Origin: Citreicoccus inhibens
GTDB taxonomy: Bacteria > Myxococcota > Myxococcia > Myxococcales > Myxococcaceae
Length of the DNA stretch: 64,000 nucleotides
Assembly (NCBI RefSeq): GCF_019039035.1
Contig: NZ_JAHNZT010000032.1
Coordinates: 1 to 64,000, forward strand
Direction: 5' to 3'
A program made the position numbers and the translations under genes. Below are positions 1-8,801 of this stretch, one piece after another; the first letter of the stretch is position 1; each line of letters starts with the position of its first letter. The notes under the pieces were generated by a model. It saw only the letters and a list, made by a program, of their open reading frames with translations. It was not told the DNA's origin and did no database searches.

Positions 1-1277
1 ACGGGGGCGCCTGGCGCGGCCACGGGCGGACGGGCCGCCGGCGGCGCTCCTGGGCGCGGGGCCTGCGCCGCGGGCGCCGTGGGGACCGGGGTCGGCACCG
101 GAGCACCCGCGGTGGGCGCGCCCTTCTGAGCGAAGGCGGCGGAGCCCGGGATGGGCCGCGCCTCGCCGGGCTTCGCGTCGAAGTTGTCCCACTTGGAGTC
201 GGACGTGCCGCTGATGCCAGAGAAGCGCAGCGCGAAGTCGTCCGGGTTGCTCGCCTGCCGGTGGGCCTCCTCGTAGGTCACGAGGCCCTGGCGCACCAGG
301 CCCATCAGGGACTGGTCGAACGTCTGCATCCCGTAGGTGTCCGTGCCCTGCGCGATGGCGTCGTGGATCTCCTTCGTGCGGTCCTTGTCCTCAATCAGCT
401 CGCGCACGCGCGCCGTGACGCGCAGCACCTCCACGGACGCCACGCGGCCCTTGCCGTCCGCGCGCGGCACGAGGCGCTGACTGACCACGCCGCGGAGCAC
501 GCTGGAGAGTTGCAGGCGCACCTGCTTCTGCTGGTGCGGCGGGAAGGCGGAGACGATGCGGTTGATGGTCTCCGTGGCGTCCAGCGTGTGCAGGGTGGAC
601 ATCACCAGGTGGCCCGTCTCCGCCGCGTGGAGCGCCGTCTCGATGGTCTCGTGGTCTCGCATTTCGCCCACGAGGATGACGTCCGGGTCCTGGCGCAGCG
701 CGCTCTTCAGCGCCTGCGAGAAGCTCATCGTGTCCACCCCGACCTCGCGCTGGTTCACCAGCGAGCGCTTGTCCCGGATGAGGAACTCGATGGGGTCCTC
801 GATGGTCATGATGTGGCTGGTCTCGTTGGCGTTGATGTGATCGATCATCGCCGCCAGCGTGGTGGACTTGCCCGAGCCCGTGGTGCCCGTCACCAGCACC
901 AGACCGCGCTCCTCGCCGCAGATCTTCTCCAGCACTGAAGGCAGCAGCAGGTCCTTGATGGTCATCACCTTGAACGGGATGACTCGGAGCACCACGCCCA
1001 CCGTGCCGCGCTGCTGGAAGACGTTGACGCGGAAGCGCCCCAGCCCCGGCACGCCATAGGCGAGGTCCAGGTCATTGCTGACCTTGAACTTCTCCTTCTG
1101 GAACTCGTTCATGATGCCGAACGCCATCCGGGCCACTTCTTCCGGCGGCAGACGGCGTCCGTCCTTGAGCGGCACCAGCGAGCCATCCACGCGGAACATG
1201 GGCGGCAGGCCCGCCTTCAGGTGGATGTCGGAGGCACCGCCGCGCAGGGCGATCTGGAGGATTTCGTTGAGTTCCAT
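1..1277 (-). CDS. PilT-like type IV pilus retraction ATPase, 3' end beyond the window
   Basis: Secretion-type hexameric ATPase of the PilT family, expected at the cytoplasmic base of type IV pili where it drives retraction. The protein starts MELNEILQIALRGGASDIHL; Walker A GTTGSGKST lies near residue 131, the Walker B stretch ILVGEMRD near 201 and the His box STLHTLDA near 227. The family core ends near residue 358. It is followed by a Pro/Ala-rich tail from about residue 370 that is still open at position 1, so the 3' end is missing. The tail is unlike canonical PilT, and this is probably a paralogue rather than the main twitching motor, so no symbol is given. The family call is firm; the role is inferred. 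Confidence 0.9.
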   Translation of the reverse strand, partial: MELNEILQIALRGGASDIHLKAGLPPMFRVDGSLVPLKDGRRLPPEEVARMAFGIMNEFQKEKFKVSNDLDLAYGVPGLGRFRVNVFQQRGTVGVVLRVIPFKVMTIKDLLLPSVLEKICGEERGLVLVTGTTGSGKSTTLAAMIDHINANETSHIMTIEDPIEFLIRDKRSLVNQREVGVDTMSFSQALKSALRQDPDVILVGEMRDHETIETALHAAETGHLVMSTLHTLDATETINRIVSAFPPHQQKQVRLQLSSVLRGVVSQRLVPRADGKGRVASVEVLRVTARVRELIEDKDRTKEIHDAIAQGTDTYGMQTFDQSLMGLVRQGLVTYEEAHRQASNPDDFALRFSGISGTSDSKWDNFDAKPGEARPIPGSAAFAQKGAPTAGAPVPTPVPTAPAAQAPRPGAPPAARPPVAAPGAP

Positions 1278-1335
1278 GAGCGGGGCGGATGGTAGCAGAA
1301 CGCCCTCCGCCCTCGCGACGGGGCGTGACGCACCC

Positions 1336-1379
1336 CAAAAAGCACAACGGCGGAGATTCCCGAGTGGGAATCTCCGCCG
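1336..1379 (-). terminator. Rho-independent terminator of rplM-rpsI
   Basis: A perfect 14-bp stem (CGGCGGAGATTCCC at 1348-1361 pairing with 1366-1379) closes a GAGT loop. Read on the minus strand it is followed by a T-rich run (TTGTGCTTTTT). It lies just downstream of the rpsI stop. Confidence 0.85.
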
Positions 1380-1410
1380 AGGTACGGCCTCCGAAGAGGA
1401 CCGAAGCGGC

Positions 1411-1812
1411 TTAGCGCTTGGAGAACTGGAACCGGCGACGGGCGCCCGGCTGGCCGTACTTCTTACGCTCGACCGCGCGAGCATCGCGGGTGAGGAAGCC
1501 GGCCTTCTTCAGCGCCGGACGGAACTCCGGGTTGAAGGCGCACAGGGCGCGCGCGATGCCGTGACGGATGGCTCCGGCCTGACCGGAGAGACCGCCGCCG
1601 CGCACGTTCACCGTGACGTCGAGCTTGCCCTTCTGCTCGAGGACCTCGATGGGCTGGTTGAGCACCATCTTGGAGGTCTCGCGACCGAAGTAGTCGTTGA
1701 TGTCGCGACCGTTGATGGTGACGACGCCGTTACCGGGGCGGAGCCACACGCGGGCCGTGGCCTCCTTGCGGCGGCCGGTAGCATAGAAACCGAGCTCAGG
1801 ATTGACAGGCAT
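1411..1812 (-). CDS. rpsI: 30S ribosomal protein S9
   Basis: Small-subunit ribosomal protein whose C-terminal tail reaches the P-site tRNA. The 133-aa product has the family core ([34 protein letters not shown]) and the diagnostic basic end RRRFQFSKR. It is downstream of rplM with a 14-base gap, the standard bacterial L13-S9 operon, and is followed by a strong terminator. Full length for the family. Expression is expected to follow the rplM promoter. Confidence 0.98.
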   Translation of the reverse strand: MPVNPELGFYATGRRKEATARVWLRPGNGVVTINGRDINDYFGRETSKMVLNQPIEVLEQKGKLDVTVNVRGGGLSGQAGAIRHGIARALCAFNPEFRPALKKAGFLTRDARAVERKKYGQPGARRRFQFSKR

Positions 1813-1826
1813 GGACGTGGGCTCCC

Positions 1827-2273
1827 TTACGCCTCAACCTCGCGCGCGACCGGCTTCTGGGCAGCGTGCGGGTGGGTGTCACCGGCATAGACCTTCAGCT
1901 TCGTCATCATCTGGCGCCCCAGCGCGTTGCGCGGGAGCATGCGGCGAACCGCGTTCAGGATGATGTCCTCGGGATGACGCTGACGGAGCTTCTCCAGCGT
2001 CGTGATCTTGAGGGCGCCGGGGAAACCCGCGTGCGGGTGCCGGTAGTAGTGCTTGTCCGTCTCCTTCGTACCCGTCACCTTCACCTTGTCGGCGTTGATG
2101 ACGATGACGTGATCACCCGTGTCGATGGACGGGGTGTACGTGGGCTTGTGCTTGCCCTTGAGCAGCGTGGCGATCTGGCTGGCCGCGCGGCCAAGCACCT
2201 TGTCGGACACGTCAATCACGTGCCACTGGCGCTTGATGTCCGCCGCCCTAGCGCTGTAGGTCTTCTGCGACAT
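1827..2273 (-). CDS. rplM: 50S ribosomal protein L13
   Basis: Early-assembly large-subunit ribosomal protein of 148 aa. The start [19 protein letters not shown] was chosen because it fits the family N-terminus and has a GGAG Shine-Dalgarno sequence about 8 bases upstream; a longer in-frame start 36 bases further out adds residues not typical of L13. Conserved segments include [15 protein letters not shown] and [13 protein letters not shown]. First gene of the rplM-rpsI pair. Confidence 0.97.
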   Translation of the reverse strand: MSQKTYSARAADIKRQWHVIDVSDKVLGRAASQIATLLKGKHKPTYTPSIDTGDHVIVINADKVKVTGTKETDKHYYRHPHAGFPGALKITTLEKLRQRHPEDIILNAVRRMLPRNALGRQMMTKLKVYAGDTHPHAAQKPVAREVEA

Positions 2274-2342
2274 TTCTTGCACTCCACAAACCAACCGCGG
2301 GTCATCCACCCATCCCTCGGTAGAAGCCCGGAAAGGCCGAAC

Positions 2343-2371
2343 CTCCTAGCGGTCGGCCGGGATCAAGTCAA
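2343..2371 (-). promoter_or_regulatory. Candidate vegetative promoter for rplM-rpsI
   Basis: On the minus strand TTGACT (-35, 2371-2366) is followed after 17 bases by TAGGAG (-10, 2348-2343), giving a leader of about 65 nt before rplM. The -35 fits well and the -10 weakly. It lies in the only gap (about 205 bases) between the helicase gene and rplM. Confidence 0.4.
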
Positions 2372-2479
2372 GGTCGAGCCGACCTCCCCGCCCCGAATTT
2401 CGAGCCTCCCTGCCTTGAAACCCGGGAGGTCGCGGAAACAGGCGCCCGCTCGGTGCCTCCCCTGCCCTGGCCGGGGTGC

Positions 2480-4549
2480 CTAGGACCCGGTGCCCGGCGT
2501 GCCCGAGCCGGGCGGTGCCGGGCGCGCCTTGAAGCGCTCCTTGAGGTTGGCGAAGAAGTTCTTCTCCTTCTCGTCCGGGGGGCCTTGCCGCGGCGCGTCC
2601 ATGTCCATGGTCTCCACGGCGTCCGGGGGCAGGTCCTCCAGGAAGCGCGAGGGCGTGCGAGGCACCTCCTTGCCGCGCTTCACGCGGGTGGTGGCGCGGG
2701 TGAGGTAGAGCAGTTCCTTGGCGCGGGTGATGCCCACGTAGCACAGGCGGCGCTCCTCCTCGAGGTTCTGCGCCTCGCCCTGCATGCCGCCGTGGGGCAT
2801 GAGGTCCTCCTCCAGCCCGATGAAGAAGACGAGCCGGTACTCCAGCCCCTTGGAGGCATGGACCGTCATGAGGGTGACGCGGCGGTTGCCCCCGGGCACG
2901 TCCTCGTCGTCGTCCTCCTGGCGCGTGTCCAGGCTCAGCCGGTTCAGGTAGGTGAGCAGGCTGGCCTTGGGGCCCTCGCGCTTCTCGAAGTTCTCCAGCG
3001 AGGTGAGCACCTGGTCCACGCTCTTGAGCTTCTTGTCCGCGGCGGTGGCGGAGGTCGCGTGCGCGCGCGTGGCGTCGCGGAAGCCCGTCTCCTCCAAGAG
3101 CTTGCGCGTCATCTGCGCGAGGTTGCCGTGCTCGAAGGACTCGCGGTAGCGCTCGATGAGGCGCACGAACTCAATCACCTTGTCGCCCGCGCCGGGGGGC
3201 AGGTCTTCGTACTGGGTGGCCCGCCGCATCACCGACCACAACGTCACGGCCTCCTTCTGCGCGTGCCCGTGCAGCCGCTCCATCGTCACGTCGCCAATGC
3301 CGCGCGCCGGCACGTTGACGATGCGCATGAGGGAGATCTCATCCATCTTGTTCGCGATGACCTTGAAGTACGCGATGACGTCCTTCACCTCGCGCCGGTC
3401 GAAGAACTCGCTGCCGCCCACGACTTCGTAGGAGATGTTCTTCTCGCGGAGCATCTCCTCCACCGGCCGCGACTGGCCGTTGGTCCGGTAGAGCACCGCG
3501 ATGTCCTCCGCCCGGTAGCCCAGCGACATGTGCTTCTGGATTTCGTACGCGACGAAGCGGGCCTCCTCCTCGTCGTTCGGGCACGCCACCAGCTTCACCT
3601 TCGCCCCGCCCCGGCGGTCGGTCCACATGCGCTTGTCCTTGCGCTCGGGGTTCTTCGAGATGACCGCGTTGGCCGCGTCCAGAATCATCGCCGACGAGCG
3701 ATAGTTCTGCTCCAGGCGCACCTCCTTCGCGCCGTTGAAGTGCAGGCGATCGAAGTCGAGGATGTTGCGCACCTCGGCGCCGCGCCACGAGTAGATGCAC
3801 TGGTCGTCGTCACCCACCGCGCACACGTTGCGCGTCTCGCCCGCCAGCTCCTTGAGCAGCTCTAACTGGGCGTGGTTGGTGTCCTGGAACTCGTCCACCA
3901 GCAGGTAGCGGAAGCGCTGCGTGTACTTGCGATGCAGGTCCGGGTGCTCGCGCAACAGGCGCGTGGGCAGCACCAGGAGGTCATCGAAGTCCACCGAGCC
4001 CTGGGCCTTGAGCGCCAGCTGGTAGTCCGCGAAGACCAGGTGGGTGATGAGGTCGTAGTCATCGCCCAACCCCTCGGGTTTGGGCTGGGGCGCCACGCCC
4101 GAGTTCTTCGCCTTGGAGATGAGGCCCAGCACCTTGCGCGCGTCGAAGGCGCGGTCATCGATGCGGTGCTCGCGCATGGCGCGGCGGATGATGGCGAGTT
4201 GGTCCCCCATGTCCGCGATGGCGAACTTGCGGGGCCAGCCCAGGCGGTGGATGTCCTCGCGGAGCATCTCCGCGCCGAACGCGTGGAAGGTGCACACCAG
4301 CACGCCCTGGGCGCGCGGGCCGGCCATGTGAATCAGCCGCTCCTTCATCTCCGTGGCGGCCTTGTTGGTGAAGGTGACCGCGAGGATGTTGCGGGCCAGC
4401 AGGTTGCCCGGCCGCTCGTTGAGGAGGTGGACGATGCGATGGGTGATGACGCGAGTCTTCCCGCTGCCGGCGCCCGCCAGAACCAAGAGCGGGCCATCGG
4501 TGGTCACCACCGCCTCGCGCTGCGGAGGGTTGAGCTTCGAGAGGTCCAT
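2480..4549 (-). CDS. UvrD/PcrA-family ATP-dependent 3'-5' DNA helicase
   Basis: Superfamily 1A helicase of 689 aa, likely acting in DNA repair and in removing protein from DNA. The start MDLSKLNPPQREAVV puts the Q motif at the N-terminus and Walker A GAGSGKT at residues 26-32. Motif II is VDEFQDTN near 217, GDDDQCIYSWRGA follows, and VTLMTVHASKGLEY lies near 566. An in-frame start 38 codons upstream would add an atypical extension overlapping the divergent lipoprotein gene. The C-terminus is short and disordered. It could be named pcrA, uvrD or rep-like; the sequence alone does not separate these. Confidence 0.93.
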   Translation of the reverse strand: MDLSKLNPPQREAVVTTDGPLLVLAGAGSGKTRVITHRIVHLLNERPGNLLARNILAVTFTNKAATEMKERLIHMAGPRAQGVLVCTFHAFGAEMLREDIHRLGWPRKFAIADMGDQLAIIRRAMREHRIDDRAFDARKVLGLISKAKNSGVAPQPKPEGLGDDYDLITHLVFADYQLALKAQGSVDFDDLLVLPTRLLREHPDLHRKYTQRFRYLLVDEFQDTNHAQLELLKELAGETRNVCAVGDDDQCIYSWRGAEVRNILDFDRLHFNGAKEVRLEQNYRSSAMILDAANAVISKNPERKDKRMWTDRRGGAKVKLVACPNDEEEARFVAYEIQKHMSLGYRAEDIAVLYRTNGQSRPVEEMLREKNISYEVVGGSEFFDRREVKDVIAYFKVIANKMDEISLMRIVNVPARGIGDVTMERLHGHAQKEAVTLWSVMRRATQYEDLPPGAGDKVIEFVRLIERYRESFEHGNLAQMTRKLLEETGFRDATRAHATSATAADKKLKSVDQVLTSLENFEKREGPKASLLTYLNRLSLDTRQEDDDEDVPGGNRRVTLMTVHASKGLEYRLVFFIGLEEDLMPHGGMQGEAQNLEEERRLCYVGITRAKELLYLTRATTRVKRGKEVPRTPSRFLEDLPPDAVETMDMDAPRQGPPDEKEKNFFANLKERFKARPAPPGSGTPGTGS

Positions 4550-4583
4550 TGCGCGCGGGCCGGGGATACCCTTTGATTCGGCC

Positions 4584-5144
4584 GTGCGCGACAACTTCTT
4601 GGGCCCGGCCATCGCCTTTTTGGTGCTCGTCGCGAACGCGAGCTGCCTGGACTCCCCCCGCACGCCGCCGGCCGAGCTGCCCCCCGCCGCGGTGAGCGCC
4701 GCGCCCTGCGTCTACTTCAAGCAGTTGACCCCATTCCTCCCCGAGTCACTGGAGGGCTTCGCCACGGGCCGCCTGTCCGGCTCCACCGGCAAATACGGCG
4801 AGGTGTCCGTGTCCGAGGCGGAGCGGACCTACACGCGAGGTGAGGGCCGCGAAGTGAAGGTGCGCATCGTGGACACCACCATGGGCGAGAAGATTGCCCA
4901 GGCCATCCGCGACGCGGCGGAGAAGGCGAAGGACCGCCCGACCAGCGACCCCACGGCCCCCATTCATTGGGAGGAGGCGGTGGGCTTCGTGCGCTATGAC
5001 GCGGACGAGGCGTTGGCGGAGGCGAACCTGGTGGTGGGCGACCGCTATGTGGTGGCGGTCACCAGTCGGGGGTTCCCGAGCACCGTGGAGGTGCGGCGGG
5101 TGGCACGAGGAATCGACCTGGCCGGGCTCGCCCGGCTGCAATGA
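4584..5144 (+). CDS. Putative lipoprotein of unknown function
   Basis: A 186-aa protein with a GTG start (VRDNFLGPAIAFLVLVANASC): a short hydrophobic segment ending in a lipobox-like NASC, which suggests export and lipidation at Cys. The rest is soluble and mixed alpha/beta (TYTRGEGREVKVRIVD, AVGFVRYDADEALAEANLVV), with a stretch resembling small secreted myxobacterial proteins, but I do not recognise the family. It is divergent from the helicase gene 35 bases away and overlaps or abuts the CxxC-repeat gene downstream, so the two are probably co-transcribed. The exact start is uncertain. Confidence 0.65.
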   Translation: MRDNFLGPAIAFLVLVANASCLDSPRTPPAELPPAAVSAAPCVYFKQLTPFLPESLEGFATGRLSGSTGKYGEVSVSEAERTYTRGEGREVKVRIVDTTMGEKIAQAIRDAAEKAKDRPTSDPTAPIHWEEAVGFVRYDADEALAEANLVVGDRYVVAVTSRGFPSTVEVRRVARGIDLAGLARLQ

Positions 5145-5161
5145 GAGCGCAAGGAGCATCC

Positions 5162-5665
5162 GTGGCGGTGAAGGACAGAGGCACTCGGCCCATGACGACC
5201 CCGGACCTGCTGGCCGAGGAGGCGGCGACGCGCGAGGGCGTGGCGGCGCTCAACAAGCGCGAGTTCCTGGACCAGTTCCAGAAGCTGTCCAAGCAGTACG
5301 CCCAGGACCCGGGCAACCCGGGCTCCTACGCCTGTGAAGGGTGTCAGCGCTGCGCCAACTGCATGTTCTGCAAGGACTGCGACAGCTGCCACCAGTGCAC
5401 GCACTGCACGCGCTGCGAGCTGTGCAACAACTGCTCGCACTGCGTGGACTGCAAGAGCTGCCACGCGAGCGCCTACTGCCAGCAGAGCGAGAACTGCACG
5501 CACAGCGCCTACCTGGTGCTGTGCCGCAACATGCAGGACAGCAACTACTGCTTCGGCTGCGTGGGGCTGTCCAAGAAGGACTTCCACATCCTCAACGTCC
5601 CCTTCCCCCGTACCGAGTACTTCAAGGTCGTGGCCCGGCTGCGCAAGGAGATGGGGATGCCGTGA
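5162..5665 (+). CDS. CxxC-repeat cysteine-rich protein
   Basis: A 167-aa protein. The GTG at 5162 is preferred because AAGGAG lies 5 bases upstream; an ATG at 5141 overlapping the previous stop (ATGA) lacks a ribosome binding site. From residue 58 to 100, fifteen cysteines occur at every third position without a break (C-x-x-C-x-x-C...), and five more follow, making 20 in total. The end, NYCFGCVGLSKKDFHILNV then TEYFK, resembles a repeat family sometimes mislabelled CaiB/BaiF in myxobacteria. No signal peptide is seen, so it is probably cytoplasmic. Regular Cys spacing suggests metal binding or a stacked solenoid; the function is unknown. Confidence 0.85.
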   Translation: MAVKDRGTRPMTTPDLLAEEAATREGVAALNKREFLDQFQKLSKQYAQDPGNPGSYACEGCQRCANCMFCKDCDSCHQCTHCTRCELCNNCSHCVDCKSCHASAYCQQSENCTHSAYLVLCRNMQDSNYCFGCVGLSKKDFHILNVPFPRTEYFKVVARLRKEMGMP

Positions 5666-5684
5666 GGCCCGCCGCGCGCCGCGG

Positions 5685-6863
5685 CTACAGGGCGCGCACG
5701 TAGAGGGCCTTGAGGTACTCGGTGTCCGGCAGCCCCGCGAGCACGGGGTGGTCCAACCCCGCGCCCCGGCGCTCCAGAATCTGCACCGGCCGCTTCGCAT
5801 CCGAGGCGGCCGACAGCACCATCTCCTCGAAGCCCGCGCGGTCGAGCTTGCCCGAGCACGAGCACGTGACGAGCAGCCCGTCTGGCCGCAGGCACCGGAG
5901 CGCGCGCAGGTTCAGCTCGTGGTAGGCGCGCAGCGCGGTGGCCAGCCCCTCGCGTCGCTTCGCCAGTCCGGGCGGATCCAACACGATGGTGTCGAAGCGG
6001 CGGCCCTCCTGGTCGAAGCGGCGCAGCACGTCGAACGCGTTCGCGTTCTCCACCTTCACGTTGGCGCGGCCGTTGGCCTCGGCGTTGGCCTGCGCGCGCG
6101 CGGCGGCCTTGGCGTCCTGCTCCACCGCGATGACCGAGCTGCAGTGGCGCGACAGCGCGAGCGCGAACCCGCCGTGGTAGCTGAAGCAGTCCAGGCCCTC
6201 TCCACGCGCCAGTTCGCCAGCGCGCAGGTGGTTGTCCACCTGGTCCAAGAAGGCGCCCGTCTTCATGTCGCCCAGCAGGTCCACCGAGAAGCGGTGCGGC
6301 CCCTCGTGGTACGTGAAGCGCGCGTCGCCGGTGCCGTGGAGCAGCCGGACTTCGCGGGGCAGGCTCTCGAAGTCCCGGCCCGAGGCGTCATCGCGGCACA
6401 CCACGTGGCTCACGCCCGTCAGCTCCACCAGCATCCGCGCCAGCTTCTCCTTGCGCGCATCCATCCCCTCGGAGAGCGTCTGAAGCGTGAGGCCATCGCC
6501 GTACCGGTCCACGAAGAGGCCCGGCAGCACATCCGCCTCGCCGTGCACCAGGCGCAGGCCGTCTCGCCCTGGCATCACCGCGCGGCGCGCGAGCGCGGCC
6601 TCCAAGCGACGCCGGAAGAAGGCATCATCCACCGCCTCCTCGGCGGGGCTCTTGCGGGTCAGCAGCCTCAGCGCCAGCGGGGAGCGCCGCGCGTAGAGGG
6701 CCTGACCGATGGGATTGCCCTGGGGGTCCACCACGGCCACCACCGCGCCGGCGGAGTCCACCGCGGGCGGCTCGGTCAGCTCCGTGCGGTAGAGCCACGG
6801 GTTGCCACGACGCAGGGACTTGGCGCCCTTGAGACTGACTCGGGCGGTGGGAAGGGATGGCAT
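5685..6863 (-). CDS. Class I rRNA large subunit methyltransferase, RlmI-like
   Basis: SAM-dependent methyltransferase of 392 aa with an N-terminal PUA-like domain (RVSLKGAKSLRRGNPWLYRT) and a C-terminal Rossmann domain. FDTIVLDPPGLAKR near residue 294 is the catalytic DPP motif of the RlmI/YccW family, which methylates C1962 of 23S rRNA to m5C; LLVTCSCSG follows. ATG 6863 was chosen; a GTG 12 bases upstream overlaps the previous stop. It sits 8 bases behind the zincin lipoprotein gene, so the two are likely co-transcribed. The family is solid; the exact target base is inferred. Confidence 0.88.
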   Translation of the reverse strand: MPSLPTARVSLKGAKSLRRGNPWLYRTELTEPPAVDSAGAVVAVVDPQGNPIGQALYARRSPLALRLLTRKSPAEEAVDDAFFRRRLEAALARRAVMPGRDGLRLVHGEADVLPGLFVDRYGDGLTLQTLSEGMDARKEKLARMLVELTGVSHVVCRDDASGRDFESLPREVRLLHGTGDARFTYHEGPHRFSVDLLGDMKTGAFLDQVDNHLRAGELARGEGLDCFSYHGGFALALSRHCSSVIAVEQDAKAAARAQANAEANGRANVKVENANAFDVLRRFDQEGRRFDTIVLDPPGLAKRREGLATALRAYHELNLRALRCLRPDGLLVTCSCSGKLDRAGFEEMVLSAASDAKRPVQILERRGAGLDHPVLAGLPDTEYLKALYVRAL

Positions 6864-6871
6864 GTGCGTGT

Positions 6872-8107
6872 TCACTCCAGGCCGCGCGCGGCCAGTTCCT
6901 CGTCGTCCTCGCCGCGCAGATGCCCCACCTCGTGCAGCAAAGTCACGCGAATCTGCTCGCGCAGCTCGTCTGACGTGCGCACCGCCCGCGCCAGATTGCG
7001 GCGGTACAGCACCACCGAGCGGCACGGGGTCTCCTTGCCGTCGCAGGGTTCGCTGAGGGAGGGGCCTCGGAAGAGGCCAAGAATCGTGGGGGACAGGGGC
7101 GGCTGGTTCGCCAGCAGGTCCGCGTCCGAGGGCAGCTCCTCGGTGTCTACCGGCACGCCCTTCAGGTCGCGCCGCATGTCGCTCGACAGGCCCGCCACGG
7201 CCTGCGCCACCGCCGCGCGGAAGTCCTCCTGCGAGGGCAACGGCGGCTCGGGGAAGTCCTCGGGGGACAGCTCGCGGGCCTTGTCGAAGTGTCCCTGCGC
7301 GAGCTTCCACTTGCCCTCGCGCTCCAGCAGCAGGCCCAGATGCTGGTGCACGTGCGCGGCGCGCTCCGGGTCGTCGAGCAGCGCCCCGAAGGCCTTGCGC
7401 GCCTCGGCGAAGCGGCACAGCTCGAAGAGGGCCAGGGCGCGCTCGTACTGCGCTTCGTGGTTGCCGGGCTCGCGGGCCAGCACGATGGCCGCGCGCGCGA
7501 GCGCCTCGTCCGCCTGCCCCAGGTCGTTGAAGGCCATGGCGGCCACCAGGGCCAGCTCGGGGATCAGCTCCGGCGGGGTGGAGGGCTGCGACAGGCCTCG
7601 CTCCGCGTAGAGGACGCCCAGTTCATCCCGCTCGCGGGTGGACTCCATCTGCACCGCATACAAGCGCGCCGCGCCCAGGAGCGACTCCGCGTCTCCTGGG
7701 TCGATCGCCAGCGCGCGGGCGAAGGCGAGCTGGGCCTCGGACTCGCGCCCCAATGCCGCCAGCGCCACGCCGCGCTCCGCGTGGGCCGCGGCGAGGTCCG
7801 GGTCCAACGCGGCGGCCTGCGCCGCGCAAGACAGGGCCTCCTCGTACTGGCCTCCGTCGTAGTAGTTCCGCGCCGCGTTCAAGGGCGAGCCACCGCGCGC
7901 ATCGCAGACGGCCAGCGGGTGCACCTCCGCCACCGAGGCGTCCGGCGCGGAGCCCACCGCCTGCGCCGCGCTGCCCGCGTCGCGCACCGAGGACGCGGCG
8001 GGCCGCACCTCACCCGCGCCAGCGTCGGGCACGGCGGAGGCGGCCGGCTCGGTGCGCTTACAGGAGGCGAGGAGAAGGAAGAGGGCAAGCAGCCCGCGCC
8101 GCGACAT
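6872..8107 (-). CDS. TPR lipoprotein with C-terminal zincin metallopeptidase-like domain
   Basis: A 411-aa product starting [16 protein letters not shown], a lipoprotein signal with lipobox LASC. After an Ala/Ser-rich linker come TPR units ([40 protein letters not shown]). The end, [12 protein letters not shown] then [18 protein letters not shown] near residues 375-400, carries an HEVGH zinc-peptidase motif and matches the small Zincin_1 family (possible zinc metallopeptidases). Fusing that domain to a TPR lipoprotein points to an envelope role. Activity is not established. Confidence 0.82.
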   Translation of the reverse strand: MSRRGLLALFLLLASCKRTEPAASAVPDAGAGEVRPAASSVRDAGSAAQAVGSAPDASVAEVHPLAVCDARGGSPLNAARNYYDGGQYEEALSCAAQAAALDPDLAAAHAERGVALAALGRESEAQLAFARALAIDPGDAESLLGAARLYAVQMESTRERDELGVLYAERGLSQPSTPPELIPELALVAAMAFNDLGQADEALARAAIVLAREPGNHEAQYERALALFELCRFAEARKAFGALLDDPERAAHVHQHLGLLLEREGKWKLAQGHFDKARELSPEDFPEPPLPSQEDFRAAVAQAVAGLSSDMRRDLKGVPVDTEELPSDADLLANQPPLSPTILGLFRGPSLSEPCDGKETPCRSVVLYRRNLARAVRTSDELREQIRVTLLHEVGHLRGEDDEELAARGLE

Positions 8108-8214
8108 GGGCCGGCAGGGTACGGCAATCCCCCCGCCCGCCGGAAGCACGGACATCCATGCCCGCCTGCACACCGGGCCCCTCGACCGCGCCGGGTGGTC
8201 TACCCTGGGCCGCC

Positions 8215-8796
8215 ATGCGTGAGTTCCTCCTGGCGTCGACGTCCCCCTCTCGAAAGGCCCTCCTGGACGGGCTGGGCGTGCCCTATCGCGCCGAGCCGCC
8301 CGGCGTGGACGAGGCGGTCGCCGCCCACTGGTCCCCGGACGAGGCGGTGCGCCAGCTCTCCGCCCGAAAGGCTCGCGCGGTGCAGGCCCGCCACCCGAGC
8401 GCCTGGGTGCTGGGCTCGGATCAATTCGTCGTGGTGGACGGGCAGGTGCTGTCCAAGCCAGCCCATCGCGAGGCGGCGCGCCAGCAACTGCTCGCGCTCA
8501 ACGGCCGCACGCACGCGCTCTACACCGGCGTGTGCCTGGTGGGCCCGAGCGGCCACCTCACCGAAGCGGTGGAGGTGGCTCGCCTCACGTTCTTCGCCGT
8601 GGCGCCCGAGGAGTTGGAGCGCTACCTCGACACGGGCGAGTGGGAGGGCTGCGCTGGCAGCTACCGGGTCGAAGGCGCGGGGCAGGCGCTGCTCGCGAGC
8701 CTGGAAGGGGACCGCACCAACGTGCAGGGCCTGCCCATGATGTCCGTGGTGCGGCTGCTGCGTCAGGCGGGCTTCACCTTCTTCGAGCCCCGCTGA
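8215..8796 (+). CDS. maf: Maf-family nucleotide pyrophosphatase
   Basis: A 193-aa Maf/Ham1-fold enzyme that hydrolyses modified or non-canonical nucleoside triphosphates. Diagnostic motifs are [17 protein letters not shown] at the N-terminus, [16 protein letters not shown] in the middle, YTGVCLVG, and the late EGAGQ stretch. The GSDQ..LSKP variant is closer to the YceF group (7-methyl-GTP pyrophosphatase) than to the dTTP/UTP enzyme YhdE, so substrate preference is tentative. It is divergent from the zincin lipoprotein gene about 107 bases away and convergent with the DHH gene. Confidence 0.93.
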   Translation: MREFLLASTSPSRKALLDGLGVPYRAEPPGVDEAVAAHWSPDEAVRQLSARKARAVQARHPSAWVLGSDQFVVVDGQVLSKPAHREAARQQLLALNGRTHALYTGVCLVGPSGHLTEAVEVARLTFFAVAPEELERYLDTGEWEGCAGSYRVEGAGQALLASLEGDRTNVQGLPMMSVVRLLRQAGFTFFEPR

Positions 8797-8801
8797 CAGG
8801 C

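Noticed and set aside
5141-5665. CaiB/BaiF CoA-transferase, a label seen on similar cysteine-rich proteins
   Set aside because: It is far too short and shows no CoA-transferase motif; the label appears to be an inherited misannotation.
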